NCBI RefSeq assembly: GCF_029962835.1
Contig: NC_080575.1
Location: forward strand, 45,560,437 to 45,624,436
Direction of reading: 5' to 3'
Source: Magnolia sinica
Taxonomy: Eukaryota > Streptophyta > Magnoliopsida > Magnoliales > Magnoliaceae
DNA length: 64,000 bases
The translations under genes were made by a program, and so were the position numbers. Shown here piece by piece: positions 12,601 to 25,978 of the stretch. Every line of letters starts with the position of its first letter. The first letter of the stretch is position 1. The notes beneath the pieces are model-generated. The model was not told the origin of the DNA. It saw only the letters and a program-made list of their open reading frames with translations, and searched no databases.

Positions 12601-12786
12601 TTCTATAAGTCTTCCGCTTACTTTATTCACTTATCCCTGAATCGTATATGTGTTTTGGCTTAATCTATTCCATGTTTTATGCACTAATACAGTCAACATA
12701 CATCCATCATTAAATATGTTGCATAAGTGATGTTTTGGAACTCGGGAGCTGAGTTATGCTCGACCCCCGAATTTCATGGCATTACA
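9691..12786 (+). mobile_element. Solo-LTR-like insertion, 3.1 kb (family D)
   Basis: Starts TGTAACGACC and ends GGCATTACA, and is flanked on both sides by a perfect 5-bp duplication attct (9686-9690 and 12787-12791). No coding trace lies inside. A TATA-like tatttatag at 10423-10431 followed by a CT-rich leader suggests plus-strand transcription. The same family occurs reversed at 15504-20435: the segment around 11655-11730 (catggtggtatgggacac) matches the reverse complement of 16610-16680. Confidence 0.83.
11640..11935. repeat. Three tandem ~115-bp repeats in LTR D
   Basis: The blocks gagccg...tggtggtatgagacac, ctgtcggcctac and ggtgacgagccc recur three times in order. The reverse-oriented LTR E has the same block at 16560-16690, so the repeat belongs to the family. 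Confidence 0.65.
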
Positions 12787-12827
12787 ATTCTACTACCAAT
12801 TAATTCAAGAAAAACATAGTCGTAGTC

Positions 12828-12843
12828 CTTAGCAACGGCCCTA
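12828..12843 (-). promoter_or_regulatory. Primer binding site of the outer gypsy element (degenerate)
   Basis: The minus strand reads TTAGGGCCGTTGCTAA just inside the LTR end. It resembles the GGCGCCGTTGC primer site that Athila/Tat elements use with tRNA-Asp, with one or two bases lost. Confidence 0.6.
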
Positions 12844-12849
12844 AAAACT

Positions 12850-14134
12850 TGTTCACAGCTCCAAGTGTAGGGTCGTGATGTAGTAATAACTCGGTAAGAC
12901 CGATGTCGAATTCATGGGGACTAAACTGGTACATATTCTGAAAATACCTAGAATTAGAAAAAGATTTAAATTAAAATTTGAATAATTGAGAGTAATGGTG
13001 AATAATGTTGATTAAAACTTATGAATTTAAAGGTGAGAATTAGGGTGCCAAGGATCCACTTATAGCTATTAAGATGCTATCTTGCTTGATTCAATAAACA
13101 CAATTGGAATTGGAGTCATATCCTATCTAATTGGAAGATAAAGTAATTTAAATCAATTCTAAACTTTTCATTGACCTAATTCTTAATGGAGGAGAATTGT
13201 GAAGATTGGAAGGGATTCCATCACCCTACCATGCCCAGGAGACGATGGTGAACAATGGGATTTACCAATCTCACCATCTCAAAACAGGAAAAGAAGATAT
13301 CCAAAGTTATCACAACATCTATTGTAATTTGAGTCACAACAAATCATAGAAAACTGAAAATATTTCCTTAATATCAAACTAGAAATCAATGAAGTTCAAT
13401 GAGAAGAAGAATCAAAACAAAATAAACATCCTAACATGCCATAAGCTTCACCTCTTAACCCTAGCTAAGAGGTTTAGCCAACCATAGAGATGATGTAAAC
13501 CAAATCTCTTAAACAAAGTATGAAAAATAAATTAAGGAAGAAGAAAAACTTTTTGGCGGTTGCTCCACCCTTGTGTTATGCTCCTTGAGACCTTTCCAAA
13601 CCCTAGAAGATGCTTTGAAGCATCCTAGTGAGTCCTATTTATAGTTATGGAACTCCAACTTTCGTGCCGAGTTGGAAAAATCTAGAAACCGCCTCAAATT
13701 TATGCACTCTATGCAGTTTCCTAAAATAGACTTCAATTTGCATAGTTTTCCAAAATAAACTTCACTCTACATCATTTTCCAAAATGGACTCAGAGTTTTA
13801 GAATATGCTTTTTCAGGACAATTTCAGGAATACGTTTGTTTTTAGGACAGTTTCAGGATTTCTTTTCTTTACTTCAAATTTTTTATTCTCTTTATTCTTC
13901 ACTTGGTTTTTATGGATCTTCAGTAGGTAAATTCTTCGTTAATGACTTCCAAATCTCCAAATCTTCATTTTTTAATCTTTTGAGCATAAATCTTCCTTTT
14001 GACATCAATTTCACCTTAAGCTCTCGAAATCACATTGCATATAAAAACATGAATAATTAAATCGATTAAGTACTATTATGTTTATAAAACCAAGGTATAA
14101 ATAGGGAGAAATATGCAATATTTCACACTTAACA
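12850..14134 (-). mobile_element. 5' LTR of the outer gypsy element
   Basis: On the minus strand it starts TGTTAAGTGTG (14134) and ends CTGTGAACA (12850), giving a 1285-bp LTR with TGTT...AACA termini. A TATA box, ctataaatagg, lies on the minus strand at 13634-13644, followed downstream by a transcribed-looking U5. The partner LTR is off the window, so a target duplication cannot be tested. The open frame at 13836-14060 on the other strand is not supported as a gene. Confidence 0.75.
13634..13644 (-). promoter_or_regulatory. TATA box of gypsy 5' LTR
   Basis: ctataaatagg on the minus strand, about 490 bp from the LTR start; transcription would begin about 30 bp further on, near 13605. Confidence 0.6.
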
Positions 14135-14213
14135 TATACTGTCCCCACACACGTGTAAATTAATTTAGATCTCCATGCTACCATCTGAGTACTGAAAAGT
14201 ACAGGGTGTTACA
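14135..14213 (-). mobile_element. 79-bp start of another LTR, split by the gypsy insertion
   Basis: On the minus strand this reads TGTAACACCCTGTACTTTTC from 14213 up to the LTR border at 14134. The form (TGTAACACCC) is that of a plant gypsy LTR start. The rest would lie beyond the left edge of the window, if the gypsy element inserted into it as I infer. Confidence 0.5.
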
Positions 14214-14345
14214 CTAGCTGCTTAACATGTTGTATCTTTTGTAGTCTCTGTGATTGGACTATCTATTGGCTTGGAAGCTTTAAATTTAATTACATTACTT
14301 AGTTTAAGTAAGCAATTGTGTATTTAATAAGCAGAAATTTTAATT
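14214..14345. other. Unassigned AT-rich segment
   Basis: Lies between the LTR start at 14213 and recognisable copia reverse transcriptase. No motif or open frame found; it may be degraded copia sequence. Confidence 0.3.
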
Positions 14346-14349
14346 ATTC

Positions 14350-14600
14350 CTAATCACCCCTTATAGGACATAGCCTTCATTGTATAGCCCTATTTCGTAT
14401 GTACAGCACGTGGGCTCACCACATGCAATTTCAATTTCTTCCAGAAGATCCACTTGCACCCAGTCACTTTTCGACCAACAAGAAGCTTCACCAGCTCCTA
14501 CGTCCCGTTCTTGTAAAAAGGAATCCATCTTATCATACATAACCACCTTTCACTTCTCAACATCGGCGTCATCGAATGATTCATGGAAGGTAGACAGATC
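14350..14600 (-). pseudogene. copia reverse transcriptase, N-terminal start
   Basis: The minus strand shows the opening of copia reverse transcriptase spread over two frames: WKVVMYDKMDSFLQ (the WxxAMxxEMxSL segment), then in the next frame YKNGT, a stop where Trp is expected, ELVKLLVGRKVTGCKWIF, and back in the first frame GEPTCCTYEIGLYNEGYVL. The catalytic YVDD region is absent; the domain stops at about 14350. Decayed. Confidence 0.72.
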
Positions 14601-15503
14601 CTCCTCATCTATAATGAGGGCAAGCACAACGTTTAACTCATCCTCGTATCTTAACGGCATTATGCAATAACTTTGTTGATTTCTTCCTATAGGTGGTTGC
14701 TCCACCTACTCCTGTACCTCTTCCTACGGTCAGGCTTCTACCTGTGTCTCACTGTTTTCAATTTCAACATCAATTATTGTTGACTTTTCTGTTTCCTTGT
14801 ATTCATCCTTACGGAATGATGAACTTTCATCAAACTTAATGTCATGGCTAATTGTGATATTTCGTATAATTCTTTCAAACAACTTGTATCCCTTCACACA
14901 ATCACCATCGCTAACAAATGTATACTTCTTCGCCCTTTATTTTAGATTATCTCTCTCAATTGATGGTACATGAGAGTAAGCATTATAACCAAATATACAC
15001 ATCCATCGGTAATCAACTTCATGACCACTCCACACTTTTTCTGAAATTTTATAATTAATTAGTGTAGAAGGAGACTGATTCACTAAGTAGCAAGTCGTGT
15101 TAACAATGTCTGTCCATATCTCCTTACCTAACCTATCATTGCTTAACATACTTTGAGTTCTCTCCAAGAGAGTCTGATTCGTATGTTCCACCACATAATT
15201 TTTCTCTTATGTGTGCCTAACTGTGTTATGACGTAAGATTCCCTCATCTTTACCAAATGGATTAATTTTGTAGAAGTGAACTTTCCACCATTGTTGGTCC
15301 TGAGTTCTTTCAGTTTTCGCCTTGCCTGCTTTTCCACCATAACCTTTCAATACTTGAAAGTGACGAAAACATTAAATTTATATTTTAAAAAATAAACTCA
15401 CACCTTTCTAGAGTAGTCATCTATGAATGTAATAAAAAATTATGTGTTGATGTCAAGTTTGCTATAGCCATTATAGTTTCACCTGATATAATGTTATCGA
15501 TCA
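14601..15503 (-). pseudogene. copia integrase core
   Basis: The minus strand reads FITFIDDYSRKV (first catalytic Asp), then KLKELRTNNGGKF, where the second catalytic Asp of the RTDNGGEF motif is Asn, then VEHTNQTLLERTQSMLS (catalytic Glu kept) and NTTCYLVNQSPST, SEKVWSG and a CIFGYNAYSHV segment. Stops and a frameshift near 15200 break the frame. 14601-14936 holds the variable linker toward reverse transcriptase, with a GD-C-VKGYKLF segment. The lost Asp and the stops make it inactive. Confidence 0.82.
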
Positions 15504-18500
15504 TGTAACACCCTGAAAATTAGCATTCATGTACAGAGACCCCGATCTCGAGTTTCCGGGTGTTAACCAAATAAAATGCATGTGTGACCTCATTCATATT
15601 CACACTCATTTTTCACACGAGCAATCAAAGTTGCGCAATTCAAATTAGTGGACCCAAAGCGAGGTAGAGATAACAAAAATAAATAAATATGAGGCTACAG
15701 TAACAATATAATTAAAATATGATCTTCACCCAAATGAAAATTATACAAGACACAATATACATACAAAAAATGATTAAAGTGCAAGTTTTCAGTTTGGTCC
15801 AATCCTCTAAACCACAACGTCGGTGGTGCAAGCCACTCTAAGCCTATCCGTCTGAAATCTCGATAGTACCTGAAGCGATAATATCGCCTAGTTGGTGTTT
15901 TAAAACACCATCCCATAGTGGGAGTGAGTGATTAACTCAGTGGTTTCATTAATATTAACTTACACAAGCTATCAAATCCACATGCACAATTAATGAAAAG
16001 CAATTTAAGCATATAGTCCTTGGATACTTTTGTTAATGCATATGCATGCTATTGTGATATGACGTATACCCTCATCATCCAACACTCCCTCAAGCGACAC
16101 CATCTATACCTTCACATATGACCAACACTCCCTTAATGCGTCCTCGACTGTTGAGTTGCCAACCTATGCTAATGCAATACTATGAATGTTCATGTTAGCC
16201 GAGTATTTAATTAAGTCTGTTCATCCAACAATATTAGGAAGCTGAATCACCTCCATTTAATCAATGACCTTATCCAGATCACTTAGCCCAGGGCGGCCGT
16301 AGCAGCTCTGAGCCTACGATCCATGATCTAAATTTAGGTATCACCCATTTGTCTCATGGATCAATAATTTCAAAGGTATGTGGATCAACTCGGTGTGAGT
16401 CGTCACCCAAATACCGAGTGTGATCACTCAGTTCCGAGGTACGGGCTTGTCACATAACCAAATCACCACAAGAAAAAGGGCTTATCACCCAATTCCATTC
16501 ATGCCCGAGTTGTTTGAACGGTACTCTGACATGGAACTATCGGCCGGGTAATTTGGTGGGGGCCGTTTGAACAAGGACCTATCACCTCCTGTGCTCACTG
16601 GTCACTATGGGAAGGCTCGTCACCCCAGCGTAGGCTGACAACATGGATACAGTGTCCCATACCACCATGCCCGGCTCCCGAGACTTGGGGATCATATCAT
16701 TAACAGTTAACAGTAGGCCTCTCAAGGGTATAAGTGCTTCAGATTTAGGCAGGCGTGATCATACATGCTGAACACACATGGTTGGTTGGTGTTAGGAATT
16801 TTATCGAACATGTAGGTGGCATTACACTAAGTTAATAATTTATGGTAAGTGAGTAGGCATACAAGTGCGTTGGTTAGCAAGCATTCATCTACGTAGTATC
16901 TCAATCATCGATCGACACTGATTAACACACATACATCCACGCACAACCAATAGTAACTAGCACTGGTTAGCATGCATCCGTGTACGCATTACACAATCAT
17001 AAATCAAGACTAATTATCATGCATTAGCCCAAACATTACCCAAATTAATAATCGACACTGGTTAGCAAGCATCTGTCTATGCACTACACATTCACAAATC
17101 AACACTAACTATCATGTATTCATCTATTCACTACATAAATCATTAATTACAATATGAGTTTGATAATTGGCAACCTAAGGGTAATGGTCCGCACCTAGAA
17201 GTAGTTCGTCGATTTTTAGTGTCGCCCCTAGGGTTAGGGTCCCTTGATTAGCATGTTGGTGCCCTCTCTCTTGTTGCTGGGTTGTTGCCTTTCAGGGGCC
17301 CACTTCTAAAGGAGAAAAATATCCCTATGATAGTTCTATGTATAGGCATCAAAAACTAAAATTCAATTCTCATTAATCATGCATGCACAAGTATTTGTGA
17401 AGGCCCAAACATGGGTGCTTGGGAGAGATGTGCAGAAAAACTATGCAGAAATGACCCTTAGCCATTTTTGGGCATCCCATGATCAGGTGGGGCCACCTTT
17501 TGGCATGCCATTAGGTTCCTTTGGTAGCCATATGTGTGGCCTTCAAAATAAAAATAGTTTGGTTCAGTGGATTTACGCATATGAGTTTTGGCATAAGGTT
17601 AAAACATAGGCATTTCAATTTTTTTTTTTTGCGCAGGATTTTCTGCATAACTACGCCCAGTCCTATTTGAGATCCACTCCCCAATTATATGGGGTCTACT
17701 ACTTTCAAAGGAAAAAGGTAATTTGGTAGAGTTATATATGTACTTAAAAACCCATAAGGTAACCCTACTTAATAATGCATATACAATTTTTGGTGAAGAC
17801 TCAAACTTGGGTGCTTGGAAGAAATGTGCAGGAAACATAATGAAGAATTAGTTTTGCCCAATTTTGAGTATGTCCCATGATCATAAAGGACCACCTTTAA
17901 GTGTTTAGTGATTGGTAGTACTATATATGTACTTCAAAAAGTATAAGCTGTGACCAACTGGTTGTGCACACATAATATTTGGTATAGGGCCAAACATAGG
18001 TATTTTAATTTTCTGCACAACTGTGCCTTGCCCTATTTTTAGATCCACTCCCTGATCATGTGGGGTCATATTTGGCCCAAGTAAAATATAATTCCTCTAT
18101 TCATTGGTATAGCTTAAAGGTTCTAAGTGGTGGCCTTCTCATATCTTGTACGTGGGGTCCACTACAGAGGCTCAAAGTTGGTACAAAATACAAAAATAAT
18201 CAGACGCTTTTCAGCAATGGAGTCTGTCACAACTTAGGGCCTAATTTCCAAACACTTAGGGATCATTCCAGAGAAAAAGGTGGTACATCCTATCTCATTG
18301 ATATAAGAATTAAACATCCCCCATAGTGGTACCCTTAAATACAGAGCGTGGGGCCCACTACAAGGTGTCAAAGAGGCCTACATACAATCCAGTTAAGTAC
18401 TTGAAAAAATTTCAGCAAACAGAGAGTGCGAAGGAAATGAAATAGATCCAATGGCAGCTGGGGCTCACACGCTAGCAAACCATAGATAAGAGACACAAAA

Positions 18501-20435
18501 CAATGTACATGGGTGTCCGGATTTGATGAACTAATAAAATGAATAAATCACAAGTGGTCCTACACCCAAGTGGTCAATAAGAAGATGAATGTAATGTAGC
18601 ACATGAAATGTATTGATCAAATCCTATGTTGGAAAATCCCATCCAATGAATGGTTTGGAAATAAGTCTTTTATACTTTGTATATGTTTCCAATCATACAG
18701 AGCCTTAGATTCATCTGGACCATACAAAACAAGTGAAGGTTTATCCTTACGGAAGTATCTATCGGTCCAGAATTTCCTAAATTTTTATCATGAAAGAATC
18801 TAACCATGGGGACCATATATATGATTATTAACTATCTCAAGTATGTTGAGAATAAATATCAAATATATCTGACTGTTGGAATCACAGATATGACCTACAT
18901 AAGAATGATCATAACAAGCCCCTAAATACATTTCCATAAAGGCCAATATCTCAGTCATCCAAACTCCAATTGAGGCTTATTATATACTGTTGGAAAGCTG
19001 CTTCAATTTTCTACGAATCCAATAGAATGTATATTTTTATTGTATTCAATAGAGGAAGTAAAAATGGTTCCATTTTGTGCAAATCAAAATCCAGCATGTG
19101 CTGCTGGACAGCAGCCAAGTAAAGTTGATGCCACTGATGATTGGACCGTTGGATGGCTACGAAATTTGGCCCAAAGTTAGCTAATATTGTGTTCATATTA
19201 TTCGCAAGTTTCAACTCTGATTGTAGTATGGTTGATTTTAAATAATTTTGAGAAGTTGCTATCTAGATACAAAAACAAGATTACAAGTGAAGGGTGTTGA
19301 TACAATGTTCATCATGGTGGACCATATTGACATGGGCCACCATGCTGACCACTATAGCCATTAATACATGCAGCCATGGGGCTCCATACCAGTAAGCCTT
19401 ACATGCATCAAGAAAATATAAAAGGTGGAAAGAGGAGGATGGAAGGTGGGGTGTAGAGTAACCTCAAATGGGGGGATGGCTTGATGATGACATGTGGTCC
19501 ACTCCCTTTAGGTTGATAATGGGCCACACCTTGGCCCCACCATCTCTCACTCTCTTTTAAAATCTTAGAATTTTTCTAAGTATAGCAAAAAGATGAGTGT
19601 AAGAGAGCTCCAACTCTTATATTTGGAATTGGGGGTTGAGGTGGCAAGATGATGTGGCAAGTTTATGAGGTCTTATTGGTGCTAAAAGTGAGGTGGAGGG
19701 TGGTGTATGGTATAGGTAGTGGATGGATGAGGTAGATGGTCCTAATCATGCATTAACAAAGGTGGAAGTCTAGACATGCATTGGCTAATGGATGCATAAG
19801 TGTTGTGGGTTGTAGGTGACGCATGGTGGCTGATGAAGTGAAGTGTTACAATTAGTTGTTTGAGGTGATGTGGTACAAAATAAGGCATGCATTGGATGCA
19901 TGTATAAGATTATAGGATGAGGTGGACATGGGCCATGATTAGTTTCTAAGGCATGAGGAGAGCGCTAATGATGGATTTTGGGGTAGAACCCATTTTTGCC
20001 TCATGTGCATTTTCTTATATGTGTTAGCTCATTTTTTTTTATCATGTAGTAATTATTCTATTTTGTGATAATTTCTATGTTCTAGAAATTGGACTTTAGG
20101 CCCAAGTCCAATGGGCCTAGCACAATAAATGTTGCTCATGTTACAAGATACGTAATTTTGACCGTGGATTCGATGGATTGTATCTTACTAACGAATCGTT
20201 GGATTATGCACAGTTTTCGCCATGACGACCGCAACAATGACGCAGTCCATATGACAAAGGTTTCGAAGGCATCTAGAACAAATCACTCGGTCAGGTGATT
20301 TTGATGGATCCAAGGTAACTCCTTTTGGTCCTAAACACGTGCGAATACACACATGGATATGCACTCAAGTCGAAAAATCAAAGGTAACAGCCAATGACGT
20401 CCAATTTCCAGTTGGCAAAAATATGAGACATTACA
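15504..20435 (-). mobile_element. LTR-type insertion, 4.9 kb, between copia protease and integrase (family D, reversed)
   Basis: On the plus strand the block starts TGTAACACCC (15504) and ends GAGACATTACA (20435). It is flanked by gatca on the left and atcaa on the right, so atca is duplicated. The copia frame (NLYKL on one side, continuing toward integrase on the other) resumes if it is removed. Its 16270-16720 part matches 11340-11830 of LTR D on the opposite strand. No coding domain is inside. It is 1.8 kb longer than LTR D, partly through the 17380-18070 tandem repeat. Confidence 0.75.
17380..18075. repeat. Tandem duplication of a ~400-bp unit inside LTR E
   Basis: The segment at 17385-17500 (tgggtgcttgggagagatgt) recurs at 17790-17905 (tgggtgcttggaagaaatgt). 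The segment at 17580-17700 (ggtct and gatccactcccc blocks) recurs at 17970-18070. Divergence is about 25 percent, so the duplication is old. Confidence 0.7.
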
Positions 20436-20873
20436 ATCAACTTGTAGAGATTTTAACTTTTGTGTACCTTCATTACAACATTCATAAACTTTCCGAGTAC
20501 CATCGTAACCAAGGAACTTCCATCCAAGAGCATCAAGCACATTCAGAGATATCAAATTCTTCTTCAGGTCAGGAAAGTGTCTCACATCTGTTAATGTATG
20601 CTCCACCCCATCAAACATTTGTATGCAAATTAAACCAATCACAACCATCTTACAGGCATGATCATTGCCCATAAGTACCAAGCCACCATCATATTTGTTG
20701 TATGTGGTGAACCAATTCTGGTGAGGACACAGGTGATACAATGACCCTGTATCCAAAATCCACTCCTTATGCAAGCATCCAACCTTGAAAATAGACAATA
20801 CATCACAATCACTGATATCATCGTTGGATTCAACTGAATTGGCTTCTTTTGGGAAAAGTAACTGATTTCTCAT
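20436..20873 (-). pseudogene. copia protease and gag-protease linker
   Basis: A 146-residue stretch of the minus-strand frame (codons beyond that read into LTR E). Residue 41 is the active-site Asp of WILDTGSLYHLCP. It continues with NWFTTYNKYDGGLVLMGND, HTLTDVRHFPDLKKNLISL and GWKF, the typical copia protease and following segment. It cleaves the gag-pol polyprotein. The upstream gag runs in another frame, with the shift at about 20850. The methionine is only the first after that shift. Confidence 0.85.
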
Positions 20874-21082
20874 CTTTATGAGTTTTAGGGTTTGTGTAGT
20901 CCATCTTTATGTGACCTATTCTTCTATAATTCTAGTACTTCAACTTTCCTTTGCCCTTTAACTTAGACATCGATCACAATTTACCTTTCTCTTGTTCGGA
21001 TGCTCCTCCTAACAATCAATGCGGCCGTAAAAGTACCTTGCCCACTATTTCCCTTCTCAATTGCTTTGACTGAAACAATGAG
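20860..21082 (-). pseudogene. copia gag C-terminus with decayed zinc knuckle
   Basis: The minus strand gives SMSKLKGKGKLKY, a stop, NYRRIGHIKMDYTNPK. This is the gag nucleocapsid region; the CCHC knuckle keeps only the GHIK core, its Cys positions now reading stop, Tyr/Arg and Tyr. It joins the gag N-terminal half at 52037 across the CACTA insertion. Confidence 0.72.
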
Positions 21083-21640
21083 CACCACTTGAAAAATGGA
21101 AAAAAATGACGGATTTAGAGACGGTTCTGGACTGTCTCTAAAATTGTTTGGTTTAAAGACGCTTTAGAGACAGCCATGAACCGTCTCTAAACTTTTAGAC
21201 AGCTCTTGGCCATCCTTAATATTGTCTTAAAAATTTGAACGTCCACAAATCATCTAAGACGGTCAAAAACCGTCATTAACTACAAAAAAAAGACCGTCTG
21301 GAAAAGAGACCGTCTCTGACCGTCTTATATGCTGCCATTTGAGACGGTCAAAGACCGTTCGTATTAGAGACGGTCATTGGCCGTCTCTTATTGGTAATCT
21401 GAGACTGTCAAGGACCGTCTCAATTAGATACGGTCATTGGCCATCTTTTACTGTTAATCTGAGACTGTCAATGATCATCTCAATTAGAGACGGTCATTGG
21501 TCATCTTAATTTGAGACTGCCAATGACCGTCTTAATTAGTGACGGTCTTTGGCCGTCTTATAGCAGTTATACGAGATCGCCAACTACTGTCTACATTAGA
21601 GATAGTCCTAAACTGTCTCTAATGGTCACCACTTCACAAT
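21083..21640. repeat. Left subterminal repeats of the outer CACTA
   Basis: About fifteen copies of gagacggtc-type and gaccgtctc-type motifs in both orientations (for example gagacggtcattggccgtct near 21366). In the CACTA family such subterminal motifs are bound by the TNPA protein. Confidence 0.8.
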
Positions 21641-22290
21641 AAAAAAATTATGAATTTCAAAAAAAAATTAATTGAGAAGCTTAGAAAAATAATTAACAAC
21701 ATTTAAGAAAATTTTAAAGTTTGAAAAAAAAACTGTGATTTTATAATAATCTAGATTTTGAAAAAAAAAATTAAGAACTTTGAATAATGTTAATAATTTT
21801 GAAAAAAAAAAGATTTCGATAAAAAAATAATATTTTGAAAAAGAAAATATAAAAAATTAAACAAAATTGTGAAAAAATTGACAAATTGTAAAAAAAATAT
21901 TTTTAAAAAAAGAAAATTAGATTTTGTATTTTGACAAGAAAAATTAAAAAGTTATATAACAAGATTTCGATAAAAAAAATGATATTTTGAAAAAGAAAAT
22001 TTAAAAAATTAAATAAAATTGTGAAAAAATTGACAAATTGTGAAAAAATATATTTTTTGAAAAAGAAAACTAGATTTTGTTTCTTGACAACAAAAATTGA
22101 AAAGTTATATAACAAAAGTGAGATTTTAAAAAATGATATTTTGAAAAAGAAAATTTAAGAAATTAAACAAAATTGTGAAAAAATTGACGAATTGTAAAAA
22201 AATATATTTAAAAAAAAAAGAAAACTAGAGATTTTGTATTTTGACAAGAAAAATTGCAAAGTTAGATAATGAAAGTGAGATTTTGATAAT
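21640..22290. repeat. AT-rich minisatellite, ~150-160 bp unit
   Basis: Three clear copies start at about 21811, 21962 and 22121, each with atattttgaaaaagaaaat, then aaattgtgaaaaaattgac, then agattttgt.ttttgacaa. 21640-21810 is a more decayed stretch of the same composition. No gene. Confidence 0.75.
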
Positions 22291-22518
22291 GTGTTGTATA
22301 TCGCTTGTCTCCCCTATGTTTCTCTAACCCATTTTTGGTCCGGGTATAAAAAATTGTGTAAATTTAAATCTTAAGTGGACCACACCACTGGAAAGAATGA
22401 TAATATAGTACCTTGCCATTAAAAATCATAAAGAGCCCATCGTAACATTTTAGTAATGTTTATTTGCAATCCAACTTATTGATAATGTAAAGAAGATCTA
22501 GATGAAGGTAAACTACAA

Positions 22519-24150
<1,632 letters not shown>

Positions 24151-24164
24151 AAGGTAAACTACAA
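24151..24164 (+). repeat. Right target-site duplication of the RPT1 retrocopy
   Basis: aaggtaaactacaa, identical to 22505-22518, directly after the A-rich tail. Confidence 0.85.
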
Positions 24165-25202
24165 AGATCAAATTGATCCAAAACTTTTGTGGCCTTCAAA
24201 AGGTTTTTAATAGTTATTCATCATTGTTTTGATTGGTATGACCCACCTGAGATTATTGAGTTCTTATGATTTGAAATCACATCTTAAAATATGATGGAAA
24301 AATATATGGACGGTGTCGATATACATAAAAGATATCAAGGTGGGCCTTATATGGTTAGAGTAACACCCATGAAGGAGTTACCTAAATAGTGAAATGGTAC
24401 TATAAGGTCACCTCATGGGAACTTCCCATGAGGTTAATCTGTGTGCACCCCTGATGTATGTAGAACATCAACACCATGCATTTGATGTGTCCCCTTTAAG
24501 TCCAAAAATTAGTCGTATACGAAACTCAGGTGGGCCATAGCATCTAAAACTATGTGAAGACATCCCTAAAACATATAAAAGCATTTAATTGGTGGGGCCC
24601 ACACGAGTTTTGGATGTGTATGAAACTTGGGCTGACTCCTCATCTAAGTGGGACACACATAATGAATGGGCTGGATCTATGAACCATATCTAGGTGAGCC
24701 CAATAAATGATTATGAATGTTTTAATGGGAGGGTAACCCTCTCAACTATAGTATGTGGTGTGGCCCACCCAAGTCATGGATTGACTTTATTTTTAAGCTC
24801 GTGGCCCAAAGTCATGGTTTATCCACACCGTCAATCCATTTTTCCAGATCATTTTAGTGGTTGAGTCCACAATTAAAGCATATCCAAAGCTCAAGTGGAC
24901 CATACCACAAGAAACAGTGGGAATAAATCATGGATGGATGGAGTGGATAAAATGAATAAATCATGGTGGGTCCCATAGGATTTACTCAGTATGCTTAGGG
25001 TATAAGGGGCCCAAAAGGGCTTAAAAAATATATGTCTTATCTAAGCCATCTATATATTTTAAAATATTATTATAGGGCATGAAACCAAAAATCATCTAGA
25101 TTGAAAGTTAAAGTGGACCATACGGTAGGAAACATGGAGATTAAATCACATGTGTTTGCTATGGTGCGGAACGAATTGGCTACTCCCCCTGACACCGGCC
25201 AT
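24165..25202. other. Diverged foldback-repeat DNA, no gene
   Basis: Contains scattered ggtgggcc, aagtggaccac and tggacggtgt blocks typical of the foldback family in this window. No open frame or domain is recognised. Confidence 0.5.
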
Positions 25203-25663
25203 TGGCTGGTGGTCGGTGCTGTGGGGCCCACCATGATGTATGTGTATCATCCATGCCGTCCATCTATTTTTACATATCATTTTATGATATGATAAAAAAA
25301 TGAATTATATCTCAATCTTAAGTGGACCACATTACAGGAAATAGTGTTGAATGAATTTTGACCATAAAAAACGTTTTGGGGGCCATAAAAGTTTTGGATC
25401 AAGCTGATATTTATTTTCCCTTCATCTGGGTCTTTATGACCAAATCAACAGATTATATGTCAAATAAACAGTACAGTGGGCCTTAGGAGGATTTTAATTG
25501 TGAATATCCATTCATTATTTTTGTCCTGTGGTGTGGCTCACCTAAGATTTATATCCCTATCGTTTTTTGTGTCAAGCACTAAAATGATCTGTAAAAATGG
25601 ATGAACGGAATGGATGAAACATGTACATCATGGTGGCGCCCACAGAGCACCGACCACCAGCCA
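25203..25663. mobile_element. Foldback/MITE element with long inverted ends, 461 bp
   Basis: Begins TGGCTGGTGGTCGGTGCT (25203) and ends with its exact reverse complement (25646-25663). Similarity of the two arms continues for about 90 bp (catgatgta, atccatgccgtccat, tttttacat.tcatttta against the opposite arm). It has no coding capacity. The target duplication is not clear. Partial copies of the family lie at 7085-7265, 22320-24560, 26240-26580 and 34250-34530. Confidence 0.75.
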
Positions 25664-25865
25664 CCGTCCCACCCAAAATTGGGTGCGCGCTCAAAACAGA
25701 GCCGCGCCCAATGTTTCCCCCATTTCTCAGCCCCTCCCTCTGCACTCTCTCACCACCCTGCCTCTGCACTCTCTCGCCGCCCTCCCTCTGTCCCCCCCCC
25801 CCCCTCTCTCTCTCTCTCTCCGTCCCGGTCCCTGACACCCGTGTGACTCTCAACTTCTTCCTACC

Positions 25866-25906
<41 letters not shown>

Positions 25907-25978
25907 TTCCTCACTTGCATCATCTCCAGATCTGGTGCGGCCAGCAGCCCCTGCCCTTCATCTCTTTCCCGGCCAGGT
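25664..25978 (+). other. CT-rich leader of a captured gene, with splice donor
   Basis: A GC- and pyrimidine-rich stretch with a C run (25797-25804) and (CT)n runs (25805-25820, 25868-25900), ending ttcccggccag followed by gtactcatttctc. It looks like the 5' untranslated exon and first intron donor of a plant gene, standing out from the AT-rich CACTA interior. No start codon is assigned; the open frames across it are low-complexity. Confidence 0.45.

Larger units (their letters stand above)
1..14134 (-). mobile_element. Athila/Tat-type Ty3-gypsy retrotransposon, 5' part, with two nested LTR insertions
   Basis: Read on the minus strand the order is 5' LTR (12850-14134), primer binding site, leader, gag, protease, reverse transcriptase, RNase H and integrase (ending at the window edge). 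That is Ty3-gypsy order. The primer site resembles the GGCGCC-GTTGC type of Athila/Tat elements, and the DLGAS protease motif and VPKK-start reverse transcriptase fit the same non-chromovirus branch. The 3' LTR lies outside the window. Two blocks (4547-9140 and 9691-12786) are later insertions; removing them makes gag and leader contiguous. Every domain carries stops or frameshifts, so the element is dead. The family is certain; the exact clade is an inference from motifs. Confidence 0.88.
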
